A stretch of 64,000 bases of DNA from Blumeriella jaapii (lineage: Eukaryota; Ascomycota; Leotiomycetes; Helotiales; Drepanopezizaceae), in contig VWND01000007.1 of NCBI GenBank assembly GCA_009599575.1, positions 496,001 through 560,000 of the forward strand, in the 5' to 3' direction. Positions 10,546-21,800 of the stretch are shown here, piece by piece. The position numbers and the translations under genes are program-made. The notes below the pieces were generated by a model that did not search any database, had not been told where the DNA came from, and saw only the letters and a list, made by a program, of their open reading frames with translations. Each line of letters opens with the position of its first letter. Position 1 is the stretch's first letter.

Positions 10546-12408
10546 TCAGACCGTCTCGGGATGCGTATGCAACGCATCGGGTGAAGCTTCTGGGTTGGAG
10601 TGAGCAGGCGAGAAGGCTCTTGGGTGTTCTGCATCCTGGTGCGTAACAGAAGATAAAAACCGAGAAGAGGTGAACAGATTCAAACCCCAACGACAGGTAG
10701 TCAATAGAGCCGAGTGCCGAGTCCAAATGATAAGTTCACTGATGATAAGACCTATCACAAGTCAATGAGTGCGTTCCGTTGCCTCGCGGTTCCTTCTGAC
10801 ATACCAGTAAAGCCTACTTGAGCGTTCAGTAGCTTCGATGCCGTGACGACAGTATTCACAGCCAATACCATACCCAACGGAACCCACGTGCGAAGTGTCC
10901 AATCTGGGATCCCGCCGTCGGCGCTAAGGGCATCACTCCATGATTGTGCATGCTCCACAGCATGTTTCAACTCGACATTGATGTTCAATGCTGTCCGGCT
11001 TGCTTCGTTGAGCTCGTGAGAGTGATCTCGGAGAAGTTCAGTGGCACTCATGACTGCGTTCAGTACTGCTTGGGATTTCTAGCATGTTATAAGTCAACCG
11101 AAATCAAAAGTTCTGACAGCGGCTTACATTTTCCAACTCATCTTGACGTTCGATCAAGGACATCATCATTGGAGCGAACCGGCCCTGGACGAGATATTAG
11201 CCAACGGGTGCTTTAGCAACAGAGCTTCATGATACCTACAGATATCATGGCACTGATGATCTCTAAGCCCTCTTCCGTAACCCCCATAATTCGGTTGATA
11301 TCACCAAAGTGATTCTGGATGTTCTCGGTGCCGACGTTCAAAGCCAGTTCCTGCTGAGCAGAAACTTCGGCAGTGCTCGTGTAAATTGTCTGGACAAGTT
11401 GCTTGACCATGTGATTTGCGGTTTTGGCGTTGCTAGTAATCGAATTTACCGCAGAACCAATATCCTAGCCGTTGCGATTAGTTACCTCGAAGTAGAATGG
11501 AAAGATATTGACGTACCTCGGCATCTTTCGAGACTGCATGAAGAGCTTGCGAAATCTTGTCTTTCCATACATTGACTGTGCTCAAAAGTGTCTCCAGATA
11601 TGACTCCGCCGCTCTTGAATTCTCAGCCATCTTCCGACTAATAAAGTCAAGATCTTCACGAACATCCTCCGAGAACTTTGACATGGTCAGGGCTAGCTCC
11701 TTCTGCAAGAGGATGTGCTGGTCTGACAACGATTAGTACAACGAGCTTAGCTTTTTGAAGATGGGACTCACTCTTTTCCAGATCAAGACCAGCCGCTCGA
11801 CAGAACATCAGAGCTGTGTCGCGGTAACTTAACCACGTTGCGTAGCCGTTCTCTATTTTGGTAAGAGCAATGATACAGCTGTGAACCTCCTCATGAGTTA
11901 CGACCAAGTTACCCTTCTGCTCTCGGACGTGTTCAAAGAGGGCCGAACTGGAAAACATGGAGCAAGCTTGCGGTACAGGGTCGTCTGGAGCTTCGGGGTC
12001 CCCAAGACGCTCCATCTCACAGGTTGTGAGACTGGCAGCGAAGGTCTCCACATGGTGTCGCTGAATATGGTCACTATTCAACTGGTACGTCTGCTCGTTT
12101 ATTCCTTCGAGGCCTCGACAGTTGTTCATGAGCAGCTGAGCTGCAACGCGGTGACAAATTGGCTCGCCTTCGAGACGCTTCAATCGGACCAGGGCCTCGG
12201 AGTAGACCTCAGGCTTGCGTGAATCAAGAAGCTCTTGTGGGTTGAACTTGAAGTCGGAGTCTCCAGTCCGAGCTCTTTCTCGACGTCGTGCAGCTTCAGA
12301 ATTGGTATTCGGGGTTATCGCCATTCGATTCTCGGCCTCACGCTTGAATGGACTCCAAGCCAAAGCTGTTTGGAGTACAGCTAGCCAGTAGACTGTGGAG
12401 AGCTTCAT
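10546..12408 (-). CDS. KAR5: Kar5/Tht1-like nuclear membrane fusion (karyogamy) protein
   Basis: Six exons: 12408-11772, 11722-11517, 11464-11240, 11184-11128, 11078-10805 and 10751-10546. All introns are GT-AG and 49-55 nt long, and the sum closes at 535 codons. The start at 12408 gives a signal peptide (MKLSTVYWLAVLQTALAW). A luminal Cys-containing region follows, with CHRVAAQLLMNNCRGLEGIN, the hallmark of the Tht1/Kar5 family, then a helical region (exons 2-4). Near the C-terminus is a hydrophobic segment (WVPLGMVLAVNTVVTASKLL) and a second one over the last intron (GFTGLIISELIIW), ending in a Ser/Pro/His-rich tail. Kar5 acts at the nuclear envelope/ER in fusion of the two nuclei after mating. 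The frame stays open upstream of 12408, but the signal peptide decides the start. The family call is good; function in this fungus is inferred. Confidence 0.86.
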
Positions 12409-13416
12409 GTCTGAGTCTGGCTCTTGGTGCTGAATGGTGCGCGCGTAGAAGTCGCACGTCAGTCTGTTGGGCGCGCGTCGGAAACCAAACCAAGGTGAGG
12501 TGATTATCTCGAGAATGTAGTTCTCAAGACGCGATGGCGACCTCGAAGATGATCTCTGCTTTGACGTGAGGGAACCTTCGCGTCGGGGAGTTGTCAGTGT
12601 TAAGAGAGAGTAAGTTGCATCGGAGCTTTCCATGAAATATTTGTGAGAAGGGGGGTGGAGAGGGGGGGTGGAGTGTGGTCGACGGAGAAGGAAAGAGCGT
12701 GGGAAAACGAAGCGAAAGGGTGCATCTGGTGTCTTACGTTTCCGTCCAGTCGGCGGGAGCTTTACATTCACTCCAACACATCAGATTCTGTTATTACTGC
12801 TTTGCCGGAGACAGATATGGGTTGAAGAAGAGTGGTGATTGGACATTCTACAGAATAGACAGTACCTATGTCGCTCTTTGGAGACGCGTCCAGAACGACA
12901 TCACGCGTCAGTCACCCATTTCTTTTTTGTGCACCTCTTCCAGACCACTTGCATCAATGATACGCCAGGCATATACTTATTGGACGCTTTTCTCACCTGT
13001 GAAGTCGGGCTGGGCTGTAGCTTGTTTGTATATCCAGCATGTCTCACTTATGTTATACCGCAATAATGGATCGTATACTGGTGATACAACTGAATAAGGA
13101 ATGTCCTACCTAGCCCGTATAACTTGCCAATGATATAACAGCATATTACGAGTCAAAAAAATTGTTGAAAGAAGTACCTAAGGTAGAGAGCAAACATTCC
13201 ATTCATCTCATGGAATAGGTCGTCAACCAGGGTAATGATCTCTAATCTGTTGTATTGTTATATCGCCGAAGTGTTTCGAGTTTCGAGTGTCCGCCCAGTC
13301 CAGTACTTACGGCACTGTGTGTACAAATCACGCACGTGCCATCCCAACTAACGTCCAAAAAATAGAATGCCAAATACATCTTGCAGAACAGCATCACACT
13401 CGCAGCCAAATCCGTC
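12409..13416. promoter_or_regulatory. Divergent intergenic region KAR5 / MRPL6
   Basis: About 1 kb between two divergently transcribed genes. The KAR5-proximal part stays open in the KAR5 frame but lacks a convincing upstream start. The rest is AT-rich with no supported gene. Confidence 0.5.
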
Positions 13417-14281
13417 ATGCTGTCTACAGCGCGCTCAAAAGGGCTGGAGAGAGCAATTGTCACCGCGCCCTCTGTGGCCTCGGTGTCAATCCCAGCATTC
13501 CTCCTTCCTGCCTTTCCCGCCGTCTCCTTCCGATCATTCTCAGCTTCCTCGAAACGTCCATCACAGATTGGACGAGCGCCGCTGTCAATACCCCCCGAAG
13601 TCAAATTCACGATCCTGCCTCCGCCGGAACGGAAGAACAGGTACTTTTCGCCAGTTGCTGCGCAGCCGACTGTCCAGATTGAGGGACCGTTAGGTATGTT
13701 GGTGTGCTCTCCAGGGGTCTTCAATTGCTGATGGGATTGCAGGCAAGATGTCCCTGACCATACCGCCTTTTGTCAACTTGGAGCATGATGAAGTGGCACG
13801 GAAGGCATATGTTACTGTTGCGGACAAAGAGATCAAGAAGCAGCGTGAGATGTGGGGTACGGAACGTCATTCTGTAGCACATCGAAAATATACTGAGCAA
13901 TCAACAGGAACAACGCGCGCATACCTCCATAATCACATTCTAGGCGTTTCAGAAGGCCATACTGCCATCCTACGCCTGGTTGGTGTCGGTTACAGAGCCA
14001 CGGTCGAGAACACAGCTACAACCGTCGAGCCGGCATTTAAGGGCCAGCAATTCGTCGCGCTGAAGGTCGGGTACTCGCATCCCATCGAGCTTCCAGTGCC
14101 GCAGGGTGTCAAGGCCAGCACTCCGCAGCCGACAAGAATCCTGCTGGAGGGCTGTGAGAAGGAGGTCGTGCTGCAGTTCGCGGCCAAGATTCGCATGTGG
14201 AGGAAACCGGAGCCGTACAAGGGGAAGGGCATATTTGTAAATGGGGAGACGATCAAGTTGAAAGCGAAGAAGATCAAGTAG
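13417..14281 (+). CDS. MRPL6: Mitochondrial large-subunit ribosomal protein uL6m
   Basis: Exons 13417-13693 and 13743-14281 with a 49 nt intron (GTATGT...TTGCAG), joining IEGPLG to KMSLTIPPFV; 271 residues. The N-terminus is rich in Arg, Ser and Ala with few acidic residues (FPAVSFRSFSASSKRPSQIG), as expected for a mitochondrial presequence. The body is the L6 fold. The C-terminal signature KPEPYKGKGIFVNGE is the conserved uL6 rRNA-binding motif, and HNHILGVSEGHTAILRLVGVGYRA is typical of the first domain. The start ATG at 13417 is the first in frame; the frame is open further upstream but only with non-ATG codons. The protein belongs to the mitochondrial 54S subunit near the sarcin-ricin loop. 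Confidence 0.94.
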
Positions 14282-15845
14282 TGGAATACACCTGTATCAT
14301 GTGTGGGAATTCAAGGGCTCCTGGCCTTTACTGTTGCACTGCATCCACCATGATATTTCTTTGGAGAGCGTTCTGACTGTCTCGCTAAGGATCTTCGCAA
14401 CAACGTACAAGAAAACACAGTAAATATTTCCCGAATTCCACTTCCGGAAAGCCGCAAACTGTTTGGCAGATACTTTCACTTGGCTCTGGATACCACCCAA
14501 TGCCACACGAATCCGTTGCGTACGCAGCAGACATTAGAAACGTCGGTGGCTCTTCGTTTTGTGAAGTTCTGAATGTACACACACACCCCAGCGCGTTGTC
14601 AACCCCGACATCTTCAAGGCCGAAACGACCGAACTCAATATCTGGCTATGTGTACATGAAATGTGCTTGAAAAGCGTATCATCAAGCTTCGGACTTGTGA
14701 CTGCGGATCCAATCGAGCTGTCTTCACTAAGCCACCCGCTAGGTAACAGAATTCTACATGGACGCCTCTTTCATAAGTGTCTTCTGTATCTCCAAAGCTA
14801 TCGGAGTAGTTCTTTTTTCTCCTTGGTTACTTAGAAGGGCTGGGGATTGTTTATGGACTAACATGGTGTGACCTTGCCGCAATAAGCACATGCATAATGA
14901 TATTAACACTTCAAATTCGAGAAGGAGTATCCGTACTGCCATTACATGTCCAAGAATCGCGGCTTCTCCTTTCTTGTTTGCGTAGCAGTTGCTTCGAGTT
15001 ACGGTATGCGAATAGGACAGAGAAATAGGTAGATAGATAAACATAAATAGACATTCGGATATATTATTGTTGTGATTGCATTGGTTTGCAATTGTAACAC
15101 CGTTCCATAGCTAGATCTCTGTACAGATACTTGGCTTCGGATACCGTTTATTGTGAAAAAGGTCAAGCTCAAGACCTGCTTGTGTTGTTTTCCATATTTA
15201 CTAATACACATATCATTGCTATGCTTGACTAAAAAACGTATCTCGATCTTTAGACTCTTACATAACCTTATGACCCTCTTTCGAAGAGAGCTAAAGGGTC
15301 GTTCATTCTTCTGGATTGATTACTTTCCCCATGCTACAGACAACGTGTAATAGTATCTCGGTTAGTCAAGGACCTGATTACTCGTCCAGATGACACTCGA
15401 CGATCTATCACAATATAGCCTATGAAAGCTCACGTTGTCTTCGAGCTACCCATAGTTTCCGAGCTAAAACAAAATCTCGTATGTACGACTCAGGTCTACG
15501 ACTGTGTGTTTTCCGAAGAGATAAAGTTGAGAGGGACTATCCTGGCAATGTAGCGAGGGAGTTATCGTCAACCATGCAGTAAGTTACACTTTGGCTGGGT
15601 GGGAGGCCGGACGTGGGTGTATGGTACTATCAGAGGTCGATGTTCTTAGGTCCCGTAGGTGCCTTGCTGAGATTCCATATGCTGGATACAAGAACCAGAA
15701 ATTTTTCTGGGGCTTTCTCGCTATTTGTTCAATGTTGTCCTGGGGGATACTGGGTCGATCATCATCGATGCGTGGCAGATATCTTCAGAGCAGAACCACA
15801 GCAGCGGTGCAATAGGGTGCGAAATATTCAGTACTTGTAAGCGGT

Positions 15846-15895
15846 GCTCTCTACGAACCTTCAGCTTTGTGTCATTTGCTCTCTACGAACCTTCA
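15846..15895 (+). repeat. 18-bp direct repeat pair
   Basis: GCTCTCTACGAACCTTCA occurs at 15846-15863 and exactly again at 15878-15895, with 14 bp between. It lies in the AT-rich gene-free block. Confidence 0.9.
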
Positions 15896-15935
15896 CATTT
15901 TGTCGTTCTTTTCCCCTAAGGCAGATTGCAATAAG

Positions 15936-16273
15936 AAGTCCGAAAAGCCAAAACTGAATTCACCAACGCACGGCGATTTAGGCCTTTTCTTTTCTCTCCT
16001 ACGATTACGCATGTACGACTGCGATCTAGTTGACGAAAGCATACTTTTTTTGGAAATCCCACTATGAAAGGATCATAAGAAAGATAAAGCGGAAATGATT
16101 TTGAAAGGAGTGATCGATTGACAATCGAAAGCTTGACACAGTTCAACAATTGCTTGATCGAATACAACGGACCCAACGGCAAACTAAAGGAGGAAAAGAT
16201 AACGGTTTTACGACAGGACAAACGAACGCGCTTTCAAGCTATATTGAAGTATTCATATAAAAGTCCGAAAAGC
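15936..16273 (+). repeat. 13-bp direct repeat pair 312 bp apart
   Basis: AAGTCCGAAAAGC at 15936-15948 recurs at 16261-16273, in both cases just after an ATAA. Possibly the ends of a decayed insertion, possibly chance. Confidence 0.7.
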
Positions 16274-16854
16274 AATTTGACGTTGTACATTAACGTTACG
16301 AAATACATTCAGGGGTTTATAGAAAACCGCAATACCACGGAATCAGAAACCCGGCATACATTTGTTAGAAAACCTTTTTTTTAATCGTGGTTTTAACTTT
16401 TTTAAAGCTAGATAATTTTTACATAATCTCCCTTACTTGGCACGCTTTTGTACCTTACAGGAGGTTGGAGGACCGGTTTTCCAGTTCCTCCTAACATTAA
16501 ATAATATCATTCTTATCAGCAGCAGCGATACACCACTTACCGAAAATGGTTAGCCTTGAGCGTCCCTTGGTCTCAGCCTCTTTGCAAGCCTATCCTTGCT
16601 ATCACTACTGAATACATGGTCCCATAGTACTTCTAGAAGCACGCGTCTACCCAAAGCTCTGATGTTCAATTGGCAATCCCACAGACTGAGTTCGAAATCG
16701 AAACCAAGATTGCAACCGATCCGATTGTCTTTAATTCAGCCTCACCTAGATGCTATACATAGTAGCACGGATCAGGACTAATGTCGAGAAGTGTATGAAA
16801 CATTGGTGAGTTGAACGGAACACCGTTTTCGATACGAGAAATTGTGTTTGCGCG

Positions 16855-16918
16855 TGGGGGGGTGGGTTGGGGGTTGGGGGGGGAGGGAGGGAGGGGAAGG
16901 GGAAAGGGGGAAGGAAGA
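16855..16918 (+). repeat. G-rich polypurine tract (G-quadruplex potential)
   Basis: A run of many G3-G8 blocks split by T or A, for example GGGGTGGGTTGGGGGTTGG, followed by GGGAGGGAGGGAGGGGAAGG. There are more than four closely spaced G3+ blocks on the plus strand, which fits the intramolecular G-quadruplex pattern. Confidence 0.85.
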
Positions 16919-17566
16919 TAAACGTTCTTCCGGCCCGGAAAGTTGCTTCCCAATGGTAGAGGAGAGACACTCGACGGATGTACTACTAACAAGGCTGTAA
17001 TCCGTAAGCCCCTCACGGTTGGAGAAAGCAGTAGAGGTAAGTAGCGCAAGATGGCCTGCTAATCGGGATCCATCTGGGGCAACGGCACAACAGTTGCGGG
17101 TGGTGTTGGGAAACCTAGCAAACATGTTGATATCCGTGCGTGCAGCTCATGCGGCGCTCGGACTCATCGCCTTTGCACGAGTACCGGCGGCACGCTGCAG
17201 AGTCCAGACTAACGACGCCCGTTTTCCGAAGCTTTACGAACGAACGGAGTTGCTCGTCGCGCAAACCGCAGAAGCAAGCAATCCCAGTCCGTGACAGCGG
17301 CGCGCATGGCTCAGCAGTGAGCCGGTGAGATCTGACCCCCAGTTCTTCCCCCGGACCCTAGGCCGAGTTTGCTTATTCTGACGCCTGCTCAGAGGGTGGT
17401 CCTCGCTCAGGCCTCTTGCATGATCTAATGCTTTGGAACGATAAGTCAAAGCAGGATGATGTGCGGCAGATCCAGTTGCGACGGGCAGCAGATCGCTCCG
17501 AAGAGACGAGACCGAGGGGAGCGGAGGCTCTTGCATCTTGCAGAATCTCGATATCTCCAAGGGAGA

Positions 17567-17613
17567 GTAGGTGGTACTCCGTAGGTACTCCGTAGGTACT
17601 TCGTAGGTACTGT
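17567..17613 (+). repeat. 11-bp tandem repeat GTAGGTACTCC
   Basis: Units GTAGGTACTCC (17581), GTAGGTACTTC (17592) and GTAGGTACTGT (17603) follow a longer first copy GTAGGTGGTACTCC at 17567. The GTAC core links it to the wider repeat family of the window. Confidence 0.85.
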
Positions 17614-18887
17614 ACAGCAGGTATGTAGATCTGTCGGATCTATATGGCCCTGCGAGATCACCAGATCGGAAACGACTGCAAGTTGTGTTTGCGAAGTGCG
17701 GTTAGAACCTTGTCCACGGCACGACTGGAGAAAGAAGAAAGGGGCGCCGCGTGGCGTGCCCTCGACAGACGCAGCAGAGGGCTGATGACTCGAGTCTCTC
17801 TCTGACTGAATGCCGAGAAGGCCCAGTTTTAGTTTTGCAATTTGCCCGAGGCTGGAGCCTACAGAATTTCAGGTTTCGGGTGTGGATGTTTAGCAGAGCT
17901 CCTGGCGATTGGAAAAGTTGCGTGCAAACAAACGCGCTTGCAGCAGAAGTCTTACCTTTGCTTTCCGTGTCCGGATCGCGTGGGAGAATTTGAGAAATGG
18001 AGAATGGAGGAATTGAGATTCGGCGTTTCGCTTTCCATTGCAGTGCTGTCTGTGGTCGACAGTGCCGTCGTGACAGAGCATGCAGATTGAGAGGGCCAAG
18101 GAGAACGAGAAGATGAACAAGAGGAGGATGAAGAGATAACACAACTCTACTGTGTATGTACGTTGTGCCTTCAAGTAATTGACCTTGTCTCATTCGGTCT
18201 AGTCCCGTCCCGTCCCCGGCCGAGCCCAGTCCCGTTCCGGTCAAGTGTCCTTCTTAGCGGGACCCAATGGAAGCGGGGCTGGACCTTGATCCTGGGTCGC
18301 CACGCCCTGTTGCCCGTACTGTGCAGTACAGTGCTGTACCGTACCCGCCCTCTTTTACGTTACCCTGACAAAGACCTCTGTCCGAGGGCAAAGCTCCCTA
18401 CTCTTTGCTTTCTCCCCTTTCTCAACTTTCCTCTCACAATCCCTTCATGCTACGAAGCCGACCTTATTCTTACCACCTACCCATATCAGTCAGATCGTGA
18501 CAAAGCCTCGCTGCAGAAAACGCGACCCGGCATCGCGTCCACACGCCACGCATTGCACGAGAGACGAGTGAAGGAGCCTGCACCCATCTGACGATTCTTT
18601 CGTCCCATTCATCCATATCAGAGCGACGCAAACGCGACCCATTCACCACGAGATCCTGGAGAAAGGGGGAAGGGGAATCCTGAGACGCTGCAATTGGGTG
18701 TTGGACGTCTGCCTGCCTGCTTAGGCGCCAGCCATTCACCTCGGCATTTGCGACATGAAAGCGGCTTTGTCAACCATCAGCCGCCTAGCAACATCATAAA
18801 AAGCTCGCATTTTGCTGGCTCCAGCCACGATCTGACAAATCCAACCACACCATCACATTCGGGCGTAACGAAGGCTGTGATTGAGCT

Positions 18888-21800
18888 ATGGCAAGCTCTC
18901 CGCCAGCATCGCCATCCGCAGCACCGCCGCGGCCGGAGAGCGTGATGACGAGGCCTCCTCGGACGTTAAGTCGGATGAGTCTGACGAGCAAAGGCCCGGC
19001 AGGCGGTGGTGGAGGCGGCAGCAGAGCCTCAGACGAGGATGGAAAGACGGCAGTGAAAGTTGGTGAGTGTCTCGATCTCTGGACGTCTTAGGCCCGTCGA
19101 TCAACGAAGTGGCACTGATCTGCGATCTGTAGCGGTCCGTGTACGGCCTTCACTCAAATCAACAGACCCCGGATTCGAACTTATCCCCCAAAGATTTCAG
19201 CGATCGATGGTTCAAGTGACCTCGCCGACGAGCTTGGCCATTGAATCCCCCCAAGGACGCAAACTTTTTGTGTTCGACAGAGTCTTTGCCGAGGATGTCT
19301 CTCAAGATGGAATATGGGAATATCTGGTAGACAGTACGAACTCGTTTGTGCAAGGATACAATGTTTCCATGCTGGCATACGGTCAATCTGGCGCTGGAAA
19401 GTCCTACACCATGGGCACATCAGGTCCCGAACAACAAGGCGATCTAGAGTGTATGGGTAAGTTCAGATTTGAAATTAAATCTTTCACTAACCGATTCACC
19501 GTGTGTGAACAGAGCTGACCAAATTTCAGGCGTGATCCCGCGTGCGGCTATGGCTCTCTTTGATAAACTTGAAGGCTCTTCGAATCTTCGACTGAACAAC
19601 CGCAATTCTATGACTGGGCTACGGGCCCCTACGAGATATACTGGGAACCCTGCTGGTATGCTGGCACGGAGTGCCGAGAAGACCTGGACCTTAAAGGCGA
19701 CATATGTCGAGATCTACAACGAAATGCTACGAGATCTACTTGTGCCAGAGGGTGTCCCTCACGGGGAGAGAGGCCATGTTACTATTCGTGAGGATGCGAA
19801 GGGACACATTCTTTTGACCGGCTTGCATCAGGTCGAGATCAACTCTGTTGAGGACCTTCTGGCTGCTCTCAACTTTGGATCTATGATTCGTCAAACCGAT
19901 TCAACCGCGATTAATGCAAAATCATCTCGATCCCATGCAGTTTTTAGTCTGAACCTGGTTCAGCGCAAGAGCAACCTTCAAACCGCCCAAGGCCGGGAAA
20001 AGCGATTCTCCGTACCACTTGAGGCTATGACCGGGGTGGACAGTACCTTCACTATCGACAGCAAATTTCACTTCGTCGATTTGGCAGGTAGTGAACGGCT
20101 GAAAAATACCGGTGCACAAGGGGAACGCGCAAAGGAGGGTATTTCGATCAACGCCGGTCTCGCGAGTTTGGGGAAGGTTATCTCACAACTATCATCCCGC
20201 CAAGCTGGATCTCATGTCTCCTATCGCGACTCTAAACTCACTAGATTACTCCAGGATTCTCTCGGAGGCAATGCAATCACGTACATGATCGCGTGTGTTA
20301 CGCCGGCCGAATTCCACCTCAGCGAGACGCTGAACACCGTGCAGTACGCGCAGCGAGCCCGCGCGATTCAAAGTAAGCCTAGGATACAGCAGGTGTCGGA
20401 TGAAAGCGATAAGGTTGCCTTGATAGAACGCCTGAAGGCTGAGGTTGCTTTCTTGCGGGAGCAGATCCGGAGCACCGAGAGGAATGGAGACCGTCCAGCC
20501 CATTCAACTCCTGGGAGGCCCGAACGGCAAAACGAACGCGAAGTCGAGCTTCAAAATCAGTTGCTTGATACGCAAGAAAATTACACTGCGCTCAGTGGGC
20601 GTCATGCAAAGCTCATCTCTGAGATGGCAAGAGCCCGAGATAATGAAGTTGCGGATAACCAAGCTTTTGAGAGTACGTTAGGCGACAGTGCTACCGAACG
20701 ACTGAAGCGCTCAAACACGTTTGCAGAGGCAGTAGAGCAAGTTGTTTTGGAGTACGAAAAGACTATCCAAAGTCTCGAGCAGTCCCTTTCGAGTACCCGA
20801 GGCTCGTTGTCTGAGACCGAGACGCTTCTTTTGGAAAAGGAACAAAGTGCGCCTACGTCGAGACTGTCAATGTGCAGCTCCAAGCTCGGCTGCAGAAGTT
20901 GATTGATCGCGAAACAAGTACGGAAAATTATCTGCACGACCTCGAAGCCAAACTCGACGGCCACACCTCTGGCGAGGAGAAGAACTCAGCTATTATCATG
21001 GAGCTTCGCAAGGAAATTGCCCGTGTTCGCGAGAACGAGGCCGCATGCGAGGACTACATCTCGACTCTGGAAGAACGACTTGCCGAGGCGGACCAGGATG
21101 CCGAGCTTATGCAACGGGAAATCGACCGCCTTGAACACGTCGTTGAGCGTCAACGAAGCTTGGGCAAGCTAGACAGCCTTCTTCATGAACTCGATCACGC
21201 TCAGCAGCCGGGCGAAAACAGTAACAAAGCAGAATCAGGTGTCCGGAATGGCAGAAATTCGCAATACAATAATTCCCGACGACAGAGCGCAGTGAAAGAT
21301 GCGATTCCAGAAACCGAAGAAAGTGAGGCTGATATTCGACAAACAAAGACCGAGGGCACTATCGCTAGGAAGAAATTGGTCGAAGGCGAGAAACTGACAA
21401 CGAAACTTGAGCCATCTGATGATCATTATCCTCCGAGCCCCGCTCAGTCTAAATTTGTGGAGGATAAGTTCGAAATTGTCTCCCAAGAGCTCTTCGATCT
21501 CAAGGTGGAACATGAATCCACGGTCAACGAGTTCGACAACCTTGCTCGCAAATATGAGGAAGCTCTTCGCACTCTGGCTGAGCTCCAGGATGCCGTTGAC
21601 GAAGCACGCCACTTAGGCAACAACAACAACCGTGACTCATTACTATCTATGCCCCAATCGCCGACCTCGAATCGTCCTACTTCTTTTTTACCCGATGCGA
21701 GGGTGAGCGAGCTCCTAAAGCATGGAGTACAATACTCATCCTCGCGATCGCTGTCATCGGAGTTGTTCTCAGCTGGGGAATTGCCAAGTGCTATGGAAAC

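Larger units (their letters stand above)
14282..18887. other. 4.6 kb region without a supportable gene; AT-rich left, G-rich and promoter-like right
   Basis: Neither strand has an open frame with family likeness or believable splicing. 14.7-16.5 kb is AT-rich and holds two short direct-repeat pairs (15846/15878 and 15936/16261), so it may be a decayed element. An 88-codon frame at 16118-16384, rich in Lys, Asn and Ile, resembles nothing I know. 16855-16918 is a G-rich polypurine tract, 17567-17613 an 11-bp tandem repeat, and 18320-18345 a GTAC-rich patch. The last kilobase is probably the kinesin promoter and 5' UTR. Confidence 0.6.
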
